Shown: positions 41,155-50,409, counted from the stretch's first letter. The stretch is 64,000 nucleotides of DNA from UBA10677 sp045532295 (GCA_045532295.1 JAZSFP010000014.1:62001-126000), one strand, 5' to 3'. Numbers and translations are program-made. Notes: generated by a model from the letters alone, not told the origin.

Positions 41155-42918
41155 ATGAAAATTAAAAAACTTATTGCGCTCATTTTGGTCGTTATGACTG
41201 CTTTAATGGGTTGTGGCGAGCCGGAGCATATTCACGTTTTTGACAGAAGAAAGTATGAAGAACAGTATTTAGCAGTTCCTGCTACTTGTCAAAGGCGCGC
41301 GGAATACTTTTTCGTGTGCGAGTGCGGAGCAAAGGGCGAGGACACTTATATTTACGGTGGTGTTAAGGTTCACTCTTACACCAAGGAAGTCGTGTCTGAC
41401 GAGACTTTGAAGTTCGAGGCTAACTGTTCGCAAGCGGCGAGGTACTATTATTGCTGCTCTATGTGTGGCGTTATGGGTAATTCTCTTTCCTTTGATTACG
41501 GCGAGCCTAACCCCACTGCTCACGATTTTTCGTACAAGAACACGAACGCAGTTTACATTAAGAGCGAGCCTACGGCTACTTCGCCTGCGGAATACTTCTA
41601 CACTTGCGCAAGTTGTGGCAAAAAGGGTGATACGTCGTTTACCTTTGGCGAACCGCTTAGAGAATACACGGAGGCGGAAAAGGTTGATTATCGTCCCACT
41701 TCGTTGACGCTTTCGTTATACGACGCCGAGACTTCTACTTACGGATTTACTTATAATACCGCTAAGCGTCCGCTTAGACCTACCGTGCAGATTGCAGAGG
41801 GCTCTACGCTTGGGGAAAATTACCTTGAGTACGACGGCACGATGAACAGTTACTCTGCTTACGACGATAACGGCAAAGAGATTGAGTTCTATACCGTTAA
41901 GGTGGAAGTTCCGTTAAAGAAAAACACGACTTATACTTACCGCGCTTTCGATAAGTACGCTAAGGCGGAGGGCAAGACGGTTACTTTCACTACTCTTGAC
42001 CCCGATACGCAACAGTCGTTTAAGTTTGCGCATATTAGCGACACGCAGGTGGAAAACGGTGGCACGAGCGGTGGTTCGTACTTCGGCGAAGTTCTTAATC
42101 AAATTCAAAAGGGTGATACGGACTTTATCGTGCATACGGGCGATATTGTTCAAAACGGTAAGTCGGAAGGCGACTGGAAGGCTATGCTCGACGCTAACTT
42201 TAAGTACCTTTCCGTTATGCCTATTATGGCAATTTCGGGCAACCACGACACAGGGTCTTACGGCAATTCTTTTGCGCACGACAGACACTTTAATTACAAG
42301 ATGCCCGAGCAAAACACTACTAACGGCGTGTTCTATTCCTTTAAGTACGGTAACGCAAAGTTTATTATGCTTAACACTAACGATATTCCCAAGGCGCGCT
42401 TAGGTAACGCGCAGTTCGAGTGGCTCAAGACGGAACTTGAGGACGACGATTGTACTTGGAAGATCGTTTCAGTGCATATTCCTCTCTACTCGGCGGGTAT
42501 GTGGGGCTCTGACCCGAATAAGAATTCCAACACGCTCGGTCTTCGCGAGCAATTACAAAAACTCTTCTACGATAACGGCGTTGACCTCGTTCTTCAAGGT
42601 CACGACCACCTTATTTCCAAGACTTATCCTCTTAACGGCGAAGGCAAGAGAGACGTGCTTTCCCCTACTCGTACTATCGGGGATATTGAGTACACGGTTT
42701 CTCCCGACGGCGTTACTTACGTTATGAACGGTACGGGTGGCAATCAGACGCGTTCGCCCTTTGAACAAAATATTCCCGTTCAATATAAGTACGCTACGGC
42801 AAGCGAAAAGCGTTCGTGGGCTGAATTTGAAATAGACGGCAATCAACTTACCGTTGACGTTAAGTACTACGACGGCTCGGTTAAGTCCTACGCTAAATGG
42901 GGTATAATTAAAGAGTAA
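41155..42918 (+). CDS. Surface lipoprotein with Cys repeats and a calcineurin-like phosphatase domain
   Basis: The 587-residue protein has a lipoprotein signal peptide (KKLIALILVVMTALMGC, lipid Cys at 21). Residues about 30-180 hold three related units, each ending in a Cys-x-Cys-Gly or Cys-x-x-Cys-Gly knuckle (FVCECGAKG, YCCSMCGVMG, YTCASCGKKG) followed by a Phe/Tyr-Gly pair. A Fn3/purple-phosphatase-like N-terminal segment (about 180-285) precedes a metallophosphoesterase domain with HISDTQ (about 298), HTGDIV, SGNHDTG, VSVHIPL and QGHDH, so the two-metal centre is complete. It is anchored outside the membrane. The substrate is unknown; phosphate scavenging is a guess. GAGGGG precedes the ATG. 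Confidence 0.9.
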   Translation: MKIKKLIALILVVMTALMGCGEPEHIHVFDRRKYEEQYLAVPATCQRRAEYFFVCECGAKGEDTYIYGGVKVHSYTKEVVSDETLKFEANCSQAARYYYCCSMCGVMGNSLSFDYGEPNPTAHDFSYKNTNAVYIKSEPTATSPAEYFYTCASCGKKGDTSFTFGEPLREYTEAEKVDYRPTSLTLSLYDAETSTYGFTYNTAKRPLRPTVQIAEGSTLGENYLEYDGTMNSYSAYDDNGKEIEFYTVKVEVPLKKNTTYTYRAFDKYAKAEGKTVTFTTLDPDTQQSFKFAHISDTQVENGGTSGGSYFGEVLNQIQKGDTDFIVHTGDIVQNGKSEGDWKAMLDANFKYLSVMPIMAISGNHDTGSYGNSFAHDRHFNYKMPEQNTTNGVFYSFKYGNAKFIMLNTNDIPKARLGNAQFEWLKTELEDDDCTWKIVSVHIPLYSAGMWGSDPNKNSNTLGLREQLQKLFYDNGVDLVLQGHDHLISKTYPLNGEGKRDVLSPTRTIGDIEYTVSPDGVTYVMNGTGGNQTRSPFEQNIPVQYKYATASEKRSWAEFEIDGNQLTVDVKYYDGSVKSYAKWGIIKE

Positions 42919-42929
42919 AGAAAGTATAA

Positions 42930-42960
42930 AGAAAGCAGGCTCTATTGAGTCTGCTTTTTC
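42930..42960. terminator. Bidirectional terminator
   Basis: AGCAGGCTC TATT GAGTCTGCT (one G-T pair) with T-rich flanks, between convergent genes. Confidence 0.75.
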
Positions 42961-42962
42961 TT

Positions 42963-43232
42963 TTATTTCTTCTTGTCTTTTTCAAGGTCTTCGGCTATTT
43001 GTTTGTAGGTTTTACGCAATCGCAGATAGTAAACGAACGCGCTTATTAAACATATTACGCCTACAACTATGCCTATTGCTAAACTGTTATCTCCTTTTGA
43101 AAGCAACGGGAAAAGCACCATAACGAGCACTCCAAGGACGATTTCAATGATAATCCTTGCTCTCATTACCCCTACGGCGTACTTTTGATAGTAAAATTGT
43201 TTTTGCTCTTCGCTTTCAAAATTGATTTTCAT
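42963..43232 (-). CDS. Small two-helix membrane protein
   Basis: The 89-residue protein has a short polar N-terminus, membrane helices at about 24-45 and 50-70, and a basic coiled C-terminus (RLRKTYKQIAEDLEKDKKK). TAGGAAAA lies about eight bases before the ATG. No family is recognised. Confidence 0.65.
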   Translation of the reverse strand: MKINFESEEQKQFYYQKYAVGVMRARIIIEIVLGVLVMVLFPLLSKGDNSLAIGIVVGVICLISAFVYYLRLRKTYKQIAEDLEKDKKK

Positions 43233-43369
43233 ATTTTTTCCTATAAAGAGGTATTTGGTTTGTAAATACTTAAGTGAGGATTTTTGTGATGATTTTCGTC
43301 AAACGCGAGAGGGTCGTATCGGAAATACGTCCGTCGAGCGTTTGTACGAAAAGCGCGCAAAAAGACCAC

Positions 43370-44764
43370 TTAAAATTCGGCGTTGCCTACCGTACGAGGA
43401 TACGGCAACACATCTCTTATGTTTGCTACGCCCGTAAGGTACATAATGATACGCTCAAAGCCGAGACCAAAGCCGGCGTGTTTAGTACCACCGAAACGAC
43501 GGAGGTTGAGGTACCACCAGTAGTCTTTCTCTTCAAGACCAAGTTCCTTCATTCTTGCAAGGAGAACGTCAAGGCGTGCTTCTCTTTGACTACCGCCGAT
43601 GATTTCGCCTACGCCGGGAACGAGGAGGTCCATTGCCGCTACCGTTTTGCCGTCGTCGTTAAGGCGCATATAGAACGCTTTGATATCCTTGGGATAGTCG
43701 ATAAGGAAGATGGGCTTTTTATAAACTTCTTCGGTTAAGTATCTTTCGTGTTCGGTTTGAAGGTCGATACCCCACTCTACCGGATACTTAAAGTCTTTCT
43801 TTGCTTTTTTAAGCACCTCGATTGCCTCGGTATAGGTTACTTTCGCATAGTCCGCGTCGCGAAGCGCGGTAAGGCGGTCAAGGAGGGTTTTGTCTACGAA
43901 CTTATTGAAGAATTCGATTTCTTGTTTGCAGTTGTTGAGGACGTGGTTGATGATGAACTTAATCATATCCCACGCAAGCGCCATATCGTCGTTAAGGTCA
44001 GCAAACGCTATTTCAGGCTCAATCATCCAAAACTCTGCGGCGTGGCGAGCGGTATTAGAGTTTTCCGCGCGGAAGGTAGGTCCAAAGGTATAAATCTTAC
44101 CAAAAGCCATAGCGTAGGTTTCACCCTCAAGTTGTCCGGACACGGTAAGATTTGCGCTCTTGCCGAAGAAGTCCTGAGAAAAGTCTATTTTTCCCTCCTC
44201 GGTTTTGGGTAGATTTTCAAGGTCGAGCGTGGTTACTCTGAACATTTCACCTGCGCCCTCACAGTCGGAGCAGGTTACGATGGGCGTGTGAACGTAAACG
44301 AATCCACGGCTATGGAAAAATTCGTGGATAGCGAACGCGACTTCACTTCTCACTCTAAACACTGCTGAGAAAAGATTTGTTCTGGGGCGGAGGTACGCTT
44401 GCTCACGCAAAAACTCTACGGTGTGGCGCTTGGGTTGGAGGGGGTACTCAGGAGTAGACGCGCCCTCTACCGCGATTTCATTTGCCTTAATCTCGAAGGG
44501 TTGTTTTGCTCCCGGGGTAAGCACGATTACGCCCGTAACTACGAGCGCCGCGCCTACGTTTTGCGATGCGATTTCGTCGTAGTTGTTTATTTTATCGCGC
44601 TCGAATACTACTTGAAGGTTTCCAAAGCACGAGCCGTCGTTAAGGTCGATAAAGCCAAAGGCTTTGCTATCGCGAATATTTCTTACCCATCCGCCTACGG
44701 TAATGGTCTTACCGTCGAAAGCGCTGGGATTTTCGTATAAGTTTTTAACGTATTCTCTTATCAT
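43370..44764 (-). CDS. asnS: Asparaginyl-tRNA synthetase
   Basis: This class-IIb synthetase charges tRNA-Asn. The 464-residue protein has an OB-fold anticodon domain (ITVGGWVRNIRDSKAFGFIDLNDG, about 20-45), the class-II motif 2 region TFRAENSNTARHAAEFWMIEPEIAF (about 225-250), and motif 3 HAGFGLGFERIIMYLTG near the C-terminus. ENSNTARH rather than the AspRS pattern supports Asn. There is a leader of only about 25 bases with GGAG before the ATG and no T-box, so it appears not to be tRNA-regulated. Confidence 0.96.
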   Translation of the reverse strand: MIREYVKNLYENPSAFDGKTITVGGWVRNIRDSKAFGFIDLNDGSCFGNLQVVFERDKINNYDEIASQNVGAALVVTGVIVLTPGAKQPFEIKANEIAVEGASTPEYPLQPKRHTVEFLREQAYLRPRTNLFSAVFRVRSEVAFAIHEFFHSRGFVYVHTPIVTCSDCEGAGEMFRVTTLDLENLPKTEEGKIDFSQDFFGKSANLTVSGQLEGETYAMAFGKIYTFGPTFRAENSNTARHAAEFWMIEPEIAFADLNDDMALAWDMIKFIINHVLNNCKQEIEFFNKFVDKTLLDRLTALRDADYAKVTYTEAIEVLKKAKKDFKYPVEWGIDLQTEHERYLTEEVYKKPIFLIDYPKDIKAFYMRLNDDGKTVAAMDLLVPGVGEIIGGSQREARLDVLLARMKELGLEEKDYWWYLNLRRFGGTKHAGFGLGFERIIMYLTGVANIRDVLPYPRTVGNAEF

Positions 44765-44793
44765 TTCTGCTCTCCATAAAGTTCGTTAGGTTA

Positions 44794-44822
44794 ATTATAG
44801 CATATCGGCTAATTTTTTTCAA
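44794..44822 (-). promoter_or_regulatory. asnS promoter
   Basis: TTGAAA and TATAAT on the minus strand are separated by 17 bases. Confidence 0.82.
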
Positions 44823-44825
44823 TAA

Positions 44826-44861
44826 AAAAAGAGGCGTTTTTTAAACAATTTGCCTCTTTTT
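44826..44861 (-). terminator. Terminator of the isomerase gene
   Basis: AAAAAGAGGC and GCCTCTTTTT form a stem around a 16-base loop with a T-tract on the minus strand. Confidence 0.7.
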
Positions 44862-44864
44862 GCG

Positions 44865-45662
44865 CTATATTCCTAAAAGTTTATTTACTATTGCGTTAAG
44901 GCGCGCGTAGTTTTGCGCAAGGTGGTTATAGTCGCGATAACAGTTTCCGTACACTTCCAAAAGCACGGTTACGTCGGTGGTACGAGTTGCAAGTTCTTTT
45001 AATAGTCTTTCAAAGTTGTATCTGCCTTCAAGGGGAAGCGCAGGATTGTTCTTTGCATCCATATCGCAGATATGCACGGTAACGAGTCGGTCTTCCATTG
45101 CGTCGAGGAATTTGAGGGGCTCAATACCACTGTAAATGGCTTGCTTTACGTCGAGGGTTGCTTTGAGTTTGGGGCAATGTTCTTTGAGCATTTTGAAAAA
45201 GTCAGGGGTCGTGCAGTACGCCCAGCATACGTTTTCGTACGCTATCTGTATTCCGTAACTTTCCGCTATATCGCAAAGTTGGTTGAGCCTTTCGGTAAAC
45301 TTGGGAATATCAATATTGAGCGGACGGTCCACTTTTGCGAACGGTCCGTGGAAGGTGTAATACTTCGCTCCGAGCGCATAACCTGCGGAGCATACTTTTC
45401 TAAAGGTCATTTCCGCGTCGTCGCGTATTCTGTCGTAGCACGAAAACAGTTCGGGCTCAAAGCAAGTGCCGTGAGCGTGAATTGAGTGTACTTTTATGCC
45501 GTTCTTTCTCTCAACGAGCGCGTCCACGAAGGGTTTTTCGTATTCGCTAAAGGTATTGAGGAAAACTTCCGTTACGTCTACACCCATTTGGTTGAGGACG
45601 GCAAAAGTATTTTCGATATGCTCCTTGCCGTAAAAGCAAGCAGTTGATACTCCTAATTTCAT
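44865..45662 (-). CDS. Sugar phosphate isomerase/epimerase-like TIM-barrel protein
   Basis: The 265-residue protein belongs to the xylose isomerase-like AP_endonuc_2 superfamily: KLGVSTACFYG at the start, HSIHAHG (about 60), YYTFHGPF (about 102), YENVCWAY (about 143), LKATLDVKQA, VHICDMD and a C-terminal LLEVYG. The His/Glu/Asp set matches metal-dependent sugar isomerases and myo-inositol catabolism proteins, but the substrate cannot be assigned. It is a single gene with its own promoter and terminator. Confidence 0.85.
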   Translation of the reverse strand: MKLGVSTACFYGKEHIENTFAVLNQMGVDVTEVFLNTFSEYEKPFVDALVERKNGIKVHSIHAHGTCFEPELFSCYDRIRDDAEMTFRKVCSAGYALGAKYYTFHGPFAKVDRPLNIDIPKFTERLNQLCDIAESYGIQIAYENVCWAYCTTPDFFKMLKEHCPKLKATLDVKQAIYSGIEPLKFLDAMEDRLVTVHICDMDAKNNPALPLEGRYNFERLLKELATRTTDVTVLLEVYGNCYRDYNHLAQNYARLNAIVNKLLGI

Positions 45663-45698
45663 AACTTCTCCTAATTGTTTTTTTGGATAGCCTTAAAG

Positions 45699-45728
45699 AT
45701 TGTACCATTTTTCGCCTTTTAAAAGCAA
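45699..45728 (-). promoter_or_regulatory. Promoter of the isomerase gene
   Basis: TTGCTT and TACAAT on the minus strand are 18 bases apart. Confidence 0.6.
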
Positions 45729-45837
45729 CCTTTTTGATAGGTCAAAACAACCAAAAAAGTTTGGCTAATATATACAAAATGCCTAATTTATTGAGTTTTG
45801 TAAGTAAAAATAGCGTCTTAAAACGGAAAGGCGAGCA

Positions 45838-45870
45838 GAAAAAGAGAGCGGAAAAAACTCCGCTCCCTCA
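45838..45870 (-). terminator. pgi terminator
   Basis: GGAGCGGA GTTTTT TCCGCTCT followed by TTTTT on the minus strand. Confidence 0.82.
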
Positions 45871-45882
45871 CTTTAATTTAGG

Positions 45883-47274
45883 TTAGATAAGGTATTCGTC
45901 CTTTTTAACTGCGCCGTTAATCTCTTCCATTTTAGCCTCGTAGCCTGCTCTTCCAAGCATAGCGAAGGTTGCTTTCTTTCCTTCTTCAACGCCGGGTTGG
46001 TTGAAGGTGTCGATATTCATAAGCGCGCCAGCAAAAGCGGTTTCGTACATAAAGTACATTAAGAGTTCGCCTACGGTTTCTGCGTTTACTTGGGGAAGGG
46101 TAATGGTGAAGTTTGCGCGTTGAGCCTTGCGAAGAGCGAACTCGGTTGCTTTTCTTTCAGCGTTGATAAGTTCGTTCATCGTGTGGCCTTTGAGGAAGTC
46201 GCAAGCGTCCACTTCTCTATCGTCGGTAATGGTTACGGTGGAGCGGAAGTCGTCAACTGCGAGGAAGGTTACTACCTTATCGAAAGGTCCTTCGGTGTAG
46301 AGTTGGACTTGGCTATGCTGGTCGGTTACGCCCAACGATTTAGCGGGAGTTTGACCTGCGTTTACTACTCTGCCGTCGTTATCCACTGCTTTACCGAGCG
46401 ACTCACCCCAGATTTGACAGTAGAAGTCAGCCATATATTTAAGGCTATCAGCGTAAGGCATAAGAACGCTTATGTTGTAGCCTTTCTTCATTGCCTCGTA
46501 CTGCAAGAACGCGGTTAAGAGAGCGGGGTTTTTCTTAATATCCGTCTCTTCGCTTACTTTAGAAATGGTTGCAGCGCCTTTGAGCATTGCTTTAACGTCA
46601 AGACCAAGCACTGCGAAGGTTACGAGACCTACGGGGCAAAGTACGGAAAATCTTCCGCCTACGCCTTGTCCTACGCCGTAAATCTTAAAGCCTTCTTTTT
46701 CTGCAACTTTATAAAGCGTGCCTTTACCGATGGTGGTGGTTACGATAATTCTCTTCTTCGCCTCTTCTTCTCCAAGTTCCTTCTTCAAAAGCGCGTAGAG
46801 AATAAGAAATTGAGAGAGCGTTTCACTCGTTTCGCCACTCTTCGTTACTACGTTAAAGTACGCGGTTTTAAGGTCGATTACGTCTAAAAGCGCGCTCATT
46901 CTTTCGGGGTCTACGTTGTCTTCTACGTAGAGTTTGGGCGCGTTACGCTTTTCACGAGGAAGTTCGTTATGATGAAGGTGAATAAGCGAGGTCGCTACTG
47001 CAAGAGGACCAAGCGCGCTACCACCGATACCGAATACTACGAAACTTTCCGCTTTCTTTCCCACTTCTCCGCAGTAGGAAATGAGTTCGTTGATATAATC
47101 GTCCGCTACGAAAGGAAGGTCCGCCCACTCTTGCCAGCCCTTGCCTCTGCCGTCCATTACGGTCTTGTGGGCTTTTGCAATAGCGTCCGCTTGCTTTTCA
47201 AACTCGCAGGGACATATTCCCTTGTCGCCGATAGCGTCGGTCATCATATTGTTGTAATCGAATTTGAGTTTCAT
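45883..47274 (-). CDS. pgi: Glucose-6-phosphate isomerase
   Basis: This glycolytic enzyme interconverts glucose-6-phosphate and fructose-6-phosphate. The 463-residue length is typical of the Firmicutes-type PGI. Visible motifs are FGIGGSALGPLA (about 75), VVTKSGETSETLSQF (about 163), and a C-terminal half with QHSQVQLYTEGP. AAGGAG lies before the ATG. The upstream leader includes a large hairpin. Confidence 0.95.
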   Translation of the reverse strand: MKLKFDYNNMMTDAIGDKGICPCEFEKQADAIAKAHKTVMDGRGKGWQEWADLPFVADDYINELISYCGEVGKKAESFVVFGIGGSALGPLAVATSLIHLHHNELPREKRNAPKLYVEDNVDPERMSALLDVIDLKTAYFNVVTKSGETSETLSQFLILYALLKKELGEEEAKKRIIVTTTIGKGTLYKVAEKEGFKIYGVGQGVGGRFSVLCPVGLVTFAVLGLDVKAMLKGAATISKVSEETDIKKNPALLTAFLQYEAMKKGYNISVLMPYADSLKYMADFYCQIWGESLGKAVDNDGRVVNAGQTPAKSLGVTDQHSQVQLYTEGPFDKVVTFLAVDDFRSTVTITDDREVDACDFLKGHTMNELINAERKATEFALRKAQRANFTITLPQVNAETVGELLMYFMYETAFAGALMNIDTFNQPGVEEGKKATFAMLGRAGYEAKMEEINGAVKKDEYLI

Positions 47275-47305
47275 TTGTTCTTTCTCCTTATGTTTTTTCG
47301 CGTTA

Positions 47306-47339
47306 GAGGGCGGTGATACCGTTAGATACCACTGCCCCC
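47306..47339. other. Long hairpin in the pgi leader
   Basis: A 15-base arm (GAGGGCGGTGATACC on plus) pairs across a four-base loop with GATACCACTGCCCCC, with one mismatch and a few G-T pairs. No T-tract follows on the minus strand, so it is not a standard terminator. Confidence 0.6.
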
Positions 47340-47398
47340 TTGCGTAATATTATCGTTGTGTTGTTGCAATAGCCACTTAGGGCGTTTTTTGAGTTTCT

Positions 47399-47434
47399 AT
47401 CGCTCCACTTCGTTTCGCTCGGTCGGTATAACAT
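47399..47434. repeat. Short dispersed repeat, copy 1
   Basis: CGCTCCACTTCGTTTCGCTC followed by GGTCGGTATAACA. It is closely related to the copy at 59814-59852 and more distantly to sequence near 38735 and 38805. Confidence 0.65.
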
Positions 47435-47510
47435 ATCAAAGTTTAGTGAGCGCAAAGAAGTGCGTAACCGAGAGGTTTGGAAGTATTGCGACGCAGATTT
47501 TGCGTTTAAA

Positions 47511-48041
47511 CTATCTAACGGTTTCGATTAAGCCGTAGTCGCCGTCGTTACGGGCGTAAAGGACGTTTACGTTTGCCGTTTCACGATTGAGGAAGACGTA
47601 GAAGTCGTGGCCTACGAGTTCCATTTCTTCAATTGCGTCCTCTACCGTCATAGGAACGAGGTTGTAGGACTTGGAACGAACGACTTTTTTAGCAGGCTCG
47701 GCTACCGTTTCGGCTACCTCAGCAGCAGCAAAGTCAATCTCTTTTACCTTGAACTTTTTGCTCTTCATCTTGTCGTGGTGACGGATGATTTGCTTTTCTA
47801 TTTTGGGGATTGCAATATCAATTAGGTTGTACATATTGTCGCCCGATACTTCGGCGCGGGTTATTCCGTGTTGAACGGAAATGGTGATCTCGAGCGTTTC
47901 GATATCTTTGGACTTTTTAAGCATTATTTTCGCTTTGGTGTCCGTATCGAAAAATTTGTCGAGTCTGTCAACCTTTTTGGTAATGACGTCTTTCAGTTTG
48001 TCGCTTGCGTTGTAGTTTTTACACAGAAATTCGATTCTCAT
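47511..48041 (-). CDS. hpf: Ribosome hibernation factor HPF, long form
   Basis: Long HPF dimerises 70S ribosomes into 100S in stationary phase. The 176-residue protein has the N-terminal beta-alpha domain (MRIEFLCKNYNASDKLKDVITKK) to about 100, a linker, and the C-terminal dimerisation domain (SYNLVPMTVEDAIEEMELVGHDFYVFLN in outline, about 120-176). A GGGGGG-containing SD lies eight bases before the ATG, and a TTGCAA-17-TATAAT promoter precedes it. Confidence 0.95.
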   Translation of the reverse strand: MRIEFLCKNYNASDKLKDVITKKVDRLDKFFDTDTKAKIMLKKSKDIETLEITISVQHGITRAEVSGDNMYNLIDIAIPKIEKQIIRHHDKMKSKKFKVKEIDFAAAEVAETVAEPAKKVVRSKSYNLVPMTVEDAIEEMELVGHDFYVFLNRETANVNVLYARNDGDYGLIETVR

Positions 48042-48080
48042 AATTAGAACCCCCCTTAAGTAATATTTTTCTGTATTTAT

Positions 48081-48109
48081 ATTATAACACGGATTTTTGC
48101 GATTTGCAA
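48081..48109 (-). promoter_or_regulatory. hpf promoter
   Basis: TTGCAA and TATAAT on the minus strand are separated by 17 bases. Confidence 0.75.
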
Positions 48110-48137
48110 TACCTTTTGCAAACTTTTACAAAGTTTT

Positions 48138-50399
48138 TTAAATAATTTTTATTTCTCCGCCGTAAAGCGTTACCGTTACCGTGTCGCCAGGGCGTTTTCT
48201 GCCCGATATTATGCACTCCGCTACCGCGTCTTCCATTTCTTGTTCGATAACTCTTCTAAGCGGACGCGCGCCGTACTCAATATCGTAGCCTTTATCCACG
48301 ATATACTCAAGCGCCTCGGGAGTAATTTCCAAAGCGTAACCTCTATTTGATAGAGTTTTTGCGAACTTGTCGAGCATAATACCTGCAATCTCGCCGATAT
48401 TCTCTCTCGTGAGCGAGTGGAAGTAGCAGATGACGTCGATGCGGTTGAGAAGTTCGGGCTTAAAGTATTTTTTTAGCGCTTGGGAAAGAATTTGTTTTTC
48501 ATTTTCTCTTGCGTCGAAGTTGCCAAAGCCAAGGGGCGAATTTTTAAGTTCGCTTATGCCTGCGTTAGAGGTCATAATGATTACGGCGTTCTTAAAACTT
48601 ACGAGTCTACCTTGAGAATCGGTAAGCCGACCGTCGTCAAGCAGTTGAAGAAGGAGGTTGAAAACGTCGGGATGTGCCTTCTCTATTTCGTCAAAAAGCA
48701 CTACCGTATACGGTTTTCTGCGTACAGCCTCCGTCAATTGTCCGCCCTCTTCAAAGCCTTGATACCCCGGAGGAGCGCCGATAAGTTTGGATACTGCGTG
48801 AGCCTCCATATACTCGCTCATATCAATTCTAACTACTGAATTTTCGTCGTCGAAAAGCGCCTCGCCAAGAGCCTTCGTCAGTTCCGTTTTTCCCACTCCG
48901 GTAGGTCCGAGGAAAAGGAACGAGCCGATAGGACGAGAGGGGTCTTTCAGTCCTGCTCTTGCTCGTCTTATTGATTTCGATACGGCTACGATTGCCTCGT
49001 CTTGACCGATTACTCTGCCGTGGAGGATTTTTTCCATATTCATAAGCCGTTCGGTTTCACTCTCGGAAAGTTTGGTTACGGGTACGCCCGTCCATTTAGA
49101 CACTATTTCCGCTATCTCTTCTTCGCCTACCGATATATCGCCGTGGACGTGAGTTACTTTGGCTTTGCTCATTGCCTCGTCTACGAGGTCGATTGCCTTG
49201 TCGGGCAAAAAGCGGTCGGTTATATAGCGGTCGGAAAGTTTTACCGAGGATATTATTGCCTCGTCAAGCAAAGTTACGCCGTGGAATTTTTCAAAGTTTG
49301 CTCTTATTCCCTTGATAATTTCTATCGTTTCTTCTACTGAAGGCGGATTTACCGTTACGGGTTGAAAACGGCGCTCGAGCGCTTTGTCCTTTTCGATATA
49401 CTTTCTATACTCGTCAATGGTCGTTGCACCCACCGTTTGAAGTTCGCCACGGGCAAGATAGGGTTTTAAGATATCCGCCGGGGATACTTCGCCCTCTTTT
49501 GCGCCTGCTTGGGCGAGCGTATGGATTTCGTCAATAAAGAGAATTATATTGCCGTCTTCTCTAACCGCGTCAATTGCGCCCTTTAATTTTTCTTCGAGCG
49601 CGCCACGATATTTAGTGCCTGCAACGAGAGAGGCTATATCGAGCGAAAATACGCTTTTATTTAATAAATGCGGGGGTACGTCCCCTTCGATTATTGCTTT
49701 TGCAAGCCCTTCGACTACCGCGCTTTTACCTACGCCCGGCTCGCCGATAAGTACGGGATTGTTCTTAGTTTTTCGGCAAAGGATTTGGATAATTCGCTCT
49801 ATCTCTTCCCGTCTTCCAACGATGGTCTCAATCTTATTTTCCCTTGCTTTTTGTGTTATATCAATGCCCATACCCTCGAGCGTAGCGGGAATTTGCGAGG
49901 GCGAATTCGTTTTATTCGTTTTTTGATACGAAGGCTCTATGTAGTCGTCTTCGTAATAATCCTCTTCCTCGTCTCTTTCGATTGCGCTTTTAATGTCGTC
50001 CATTAATAAAGGAATATTAACCAGGTACAGTTCGCGTAAAATCGTAGAGGCGTAGGAAGTTTCGTCTAAGAGCATTGCGTAAAGAAAATGCTCCGTTCCT
50101 ATTGCGCTTTTGCCAAGCGCGGATATACAGCCTTGGGCGGACTCGAAGTTGTTCTTTATTCGCGCGGTAAAGTCTATATCGCCCATTACAGCAAGGTGCG
50201 GAGAACTTTCAAACACTTCCGCTAAATACCGCTCGTCTACTCCGTAACGCGACAAAACGCGCGCGCCCACGCTCTCTTCAGTTTGGATAATACCGAAAAG
50301 TATATGCTCCGTTCCTATCTCGGGGCTTGCGTATAAACGCGCTATTTCTTTAGCGTTCTTTAGAGCGTTATTAAGGTCGTCCGTTATTCTGTAATTCAT
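48138..50399 (-). CDS. clpC: ATP-dependent Clp unfoldase ClpC lacking the middle domain
   Basis: ClpC unfolds proteins, including arginine-phosphorylated ones, for ClpP. The 753-residue protein has the double N-domain (about 1-145), AAA1 with GEPGVGKSAVVEGLA (about 205), and AAA2 with LGPTGVGKTELTKALG (about 490) and the typical C-terminus. Between VDEAMSKAKV and EIVSKWTGVPV only about 17 residues remain, where usual ClpC has about 60-70 including the coiled-coil M-domain, so that domain is missing. GGAGAG precedes the ATG at 50399; a longer upstream frame is rejected. It follows comEB-mcsA-mcsB. Confidence 0.93.
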   Translation of the reverse strand: MNYRITDDLNNALKNAKEIARLYASPEIGTEHILFGIIQTEESVGARVLSRYGVDERYLAEVFESSPHLAVMGDIDFTARIKNNFESAQGCISALGKSAIGTEHFLYAMLLDETSYASTILRELYLVNIPLLMDDIKSAIERDEEEDYYEDDYIEPSYQKTNKTNSPSQIPATLEGMGIDITQKARENKIETIVGRREEIERIIQILCRKTKNNPVLIGEPGVGKSAVVEGLAKAIIEGDVPPHLLNKSVFSLDIASLVAGTKYRGALEEKLKGAIDAVREDGNIILFIDEIHTLAQAGAKEGEVSPADILKPYLARGELQTVGATTIDEYRKYIEKDKALERRFQPVTVNPPSVEETIEIIKGIRANFEKFHGVTLLDEAIISSVKLSDRYITDRFLPDKAIDLVDEAMSKAKVTHVHGDISVGEEEIAEIVSKWTGVPVTKLSESETERLMNMEKILHGRVIGQDEAIVAVSKSIRRARAGLKDPSRPIGSFLFLGPTGVGKTELTKALGEALFDDENSVVRIDMSEYMEAHAVSKLIGAPPGYQGFEEGGQLTEAVRRKPYTVVLFDEIEKAHPDVFNLLLQLLDDGRLTDSQGRLVSFKNAVIIMTSNAGISELKNSPLGFGNFDARENEKQILSQALKKYFKPELLNRIDVICYFHSLTRENIGEIAGIMLDKFAKTLSNRGYALEITPEALEYIVDKGYDIEYGARPLRRVIEQEMEDAVAECIISGRKRPGDTVTVTLYGGEIKII

Positions 50400-50409
50400 A
50401 ATCTCTCCA

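Noticed and set aside
44765..44864. T-box leader before asnS
   Set aside because: The gap holds a promoter and only about 25 bases of leader, with no T-box sequence or specifier arm.
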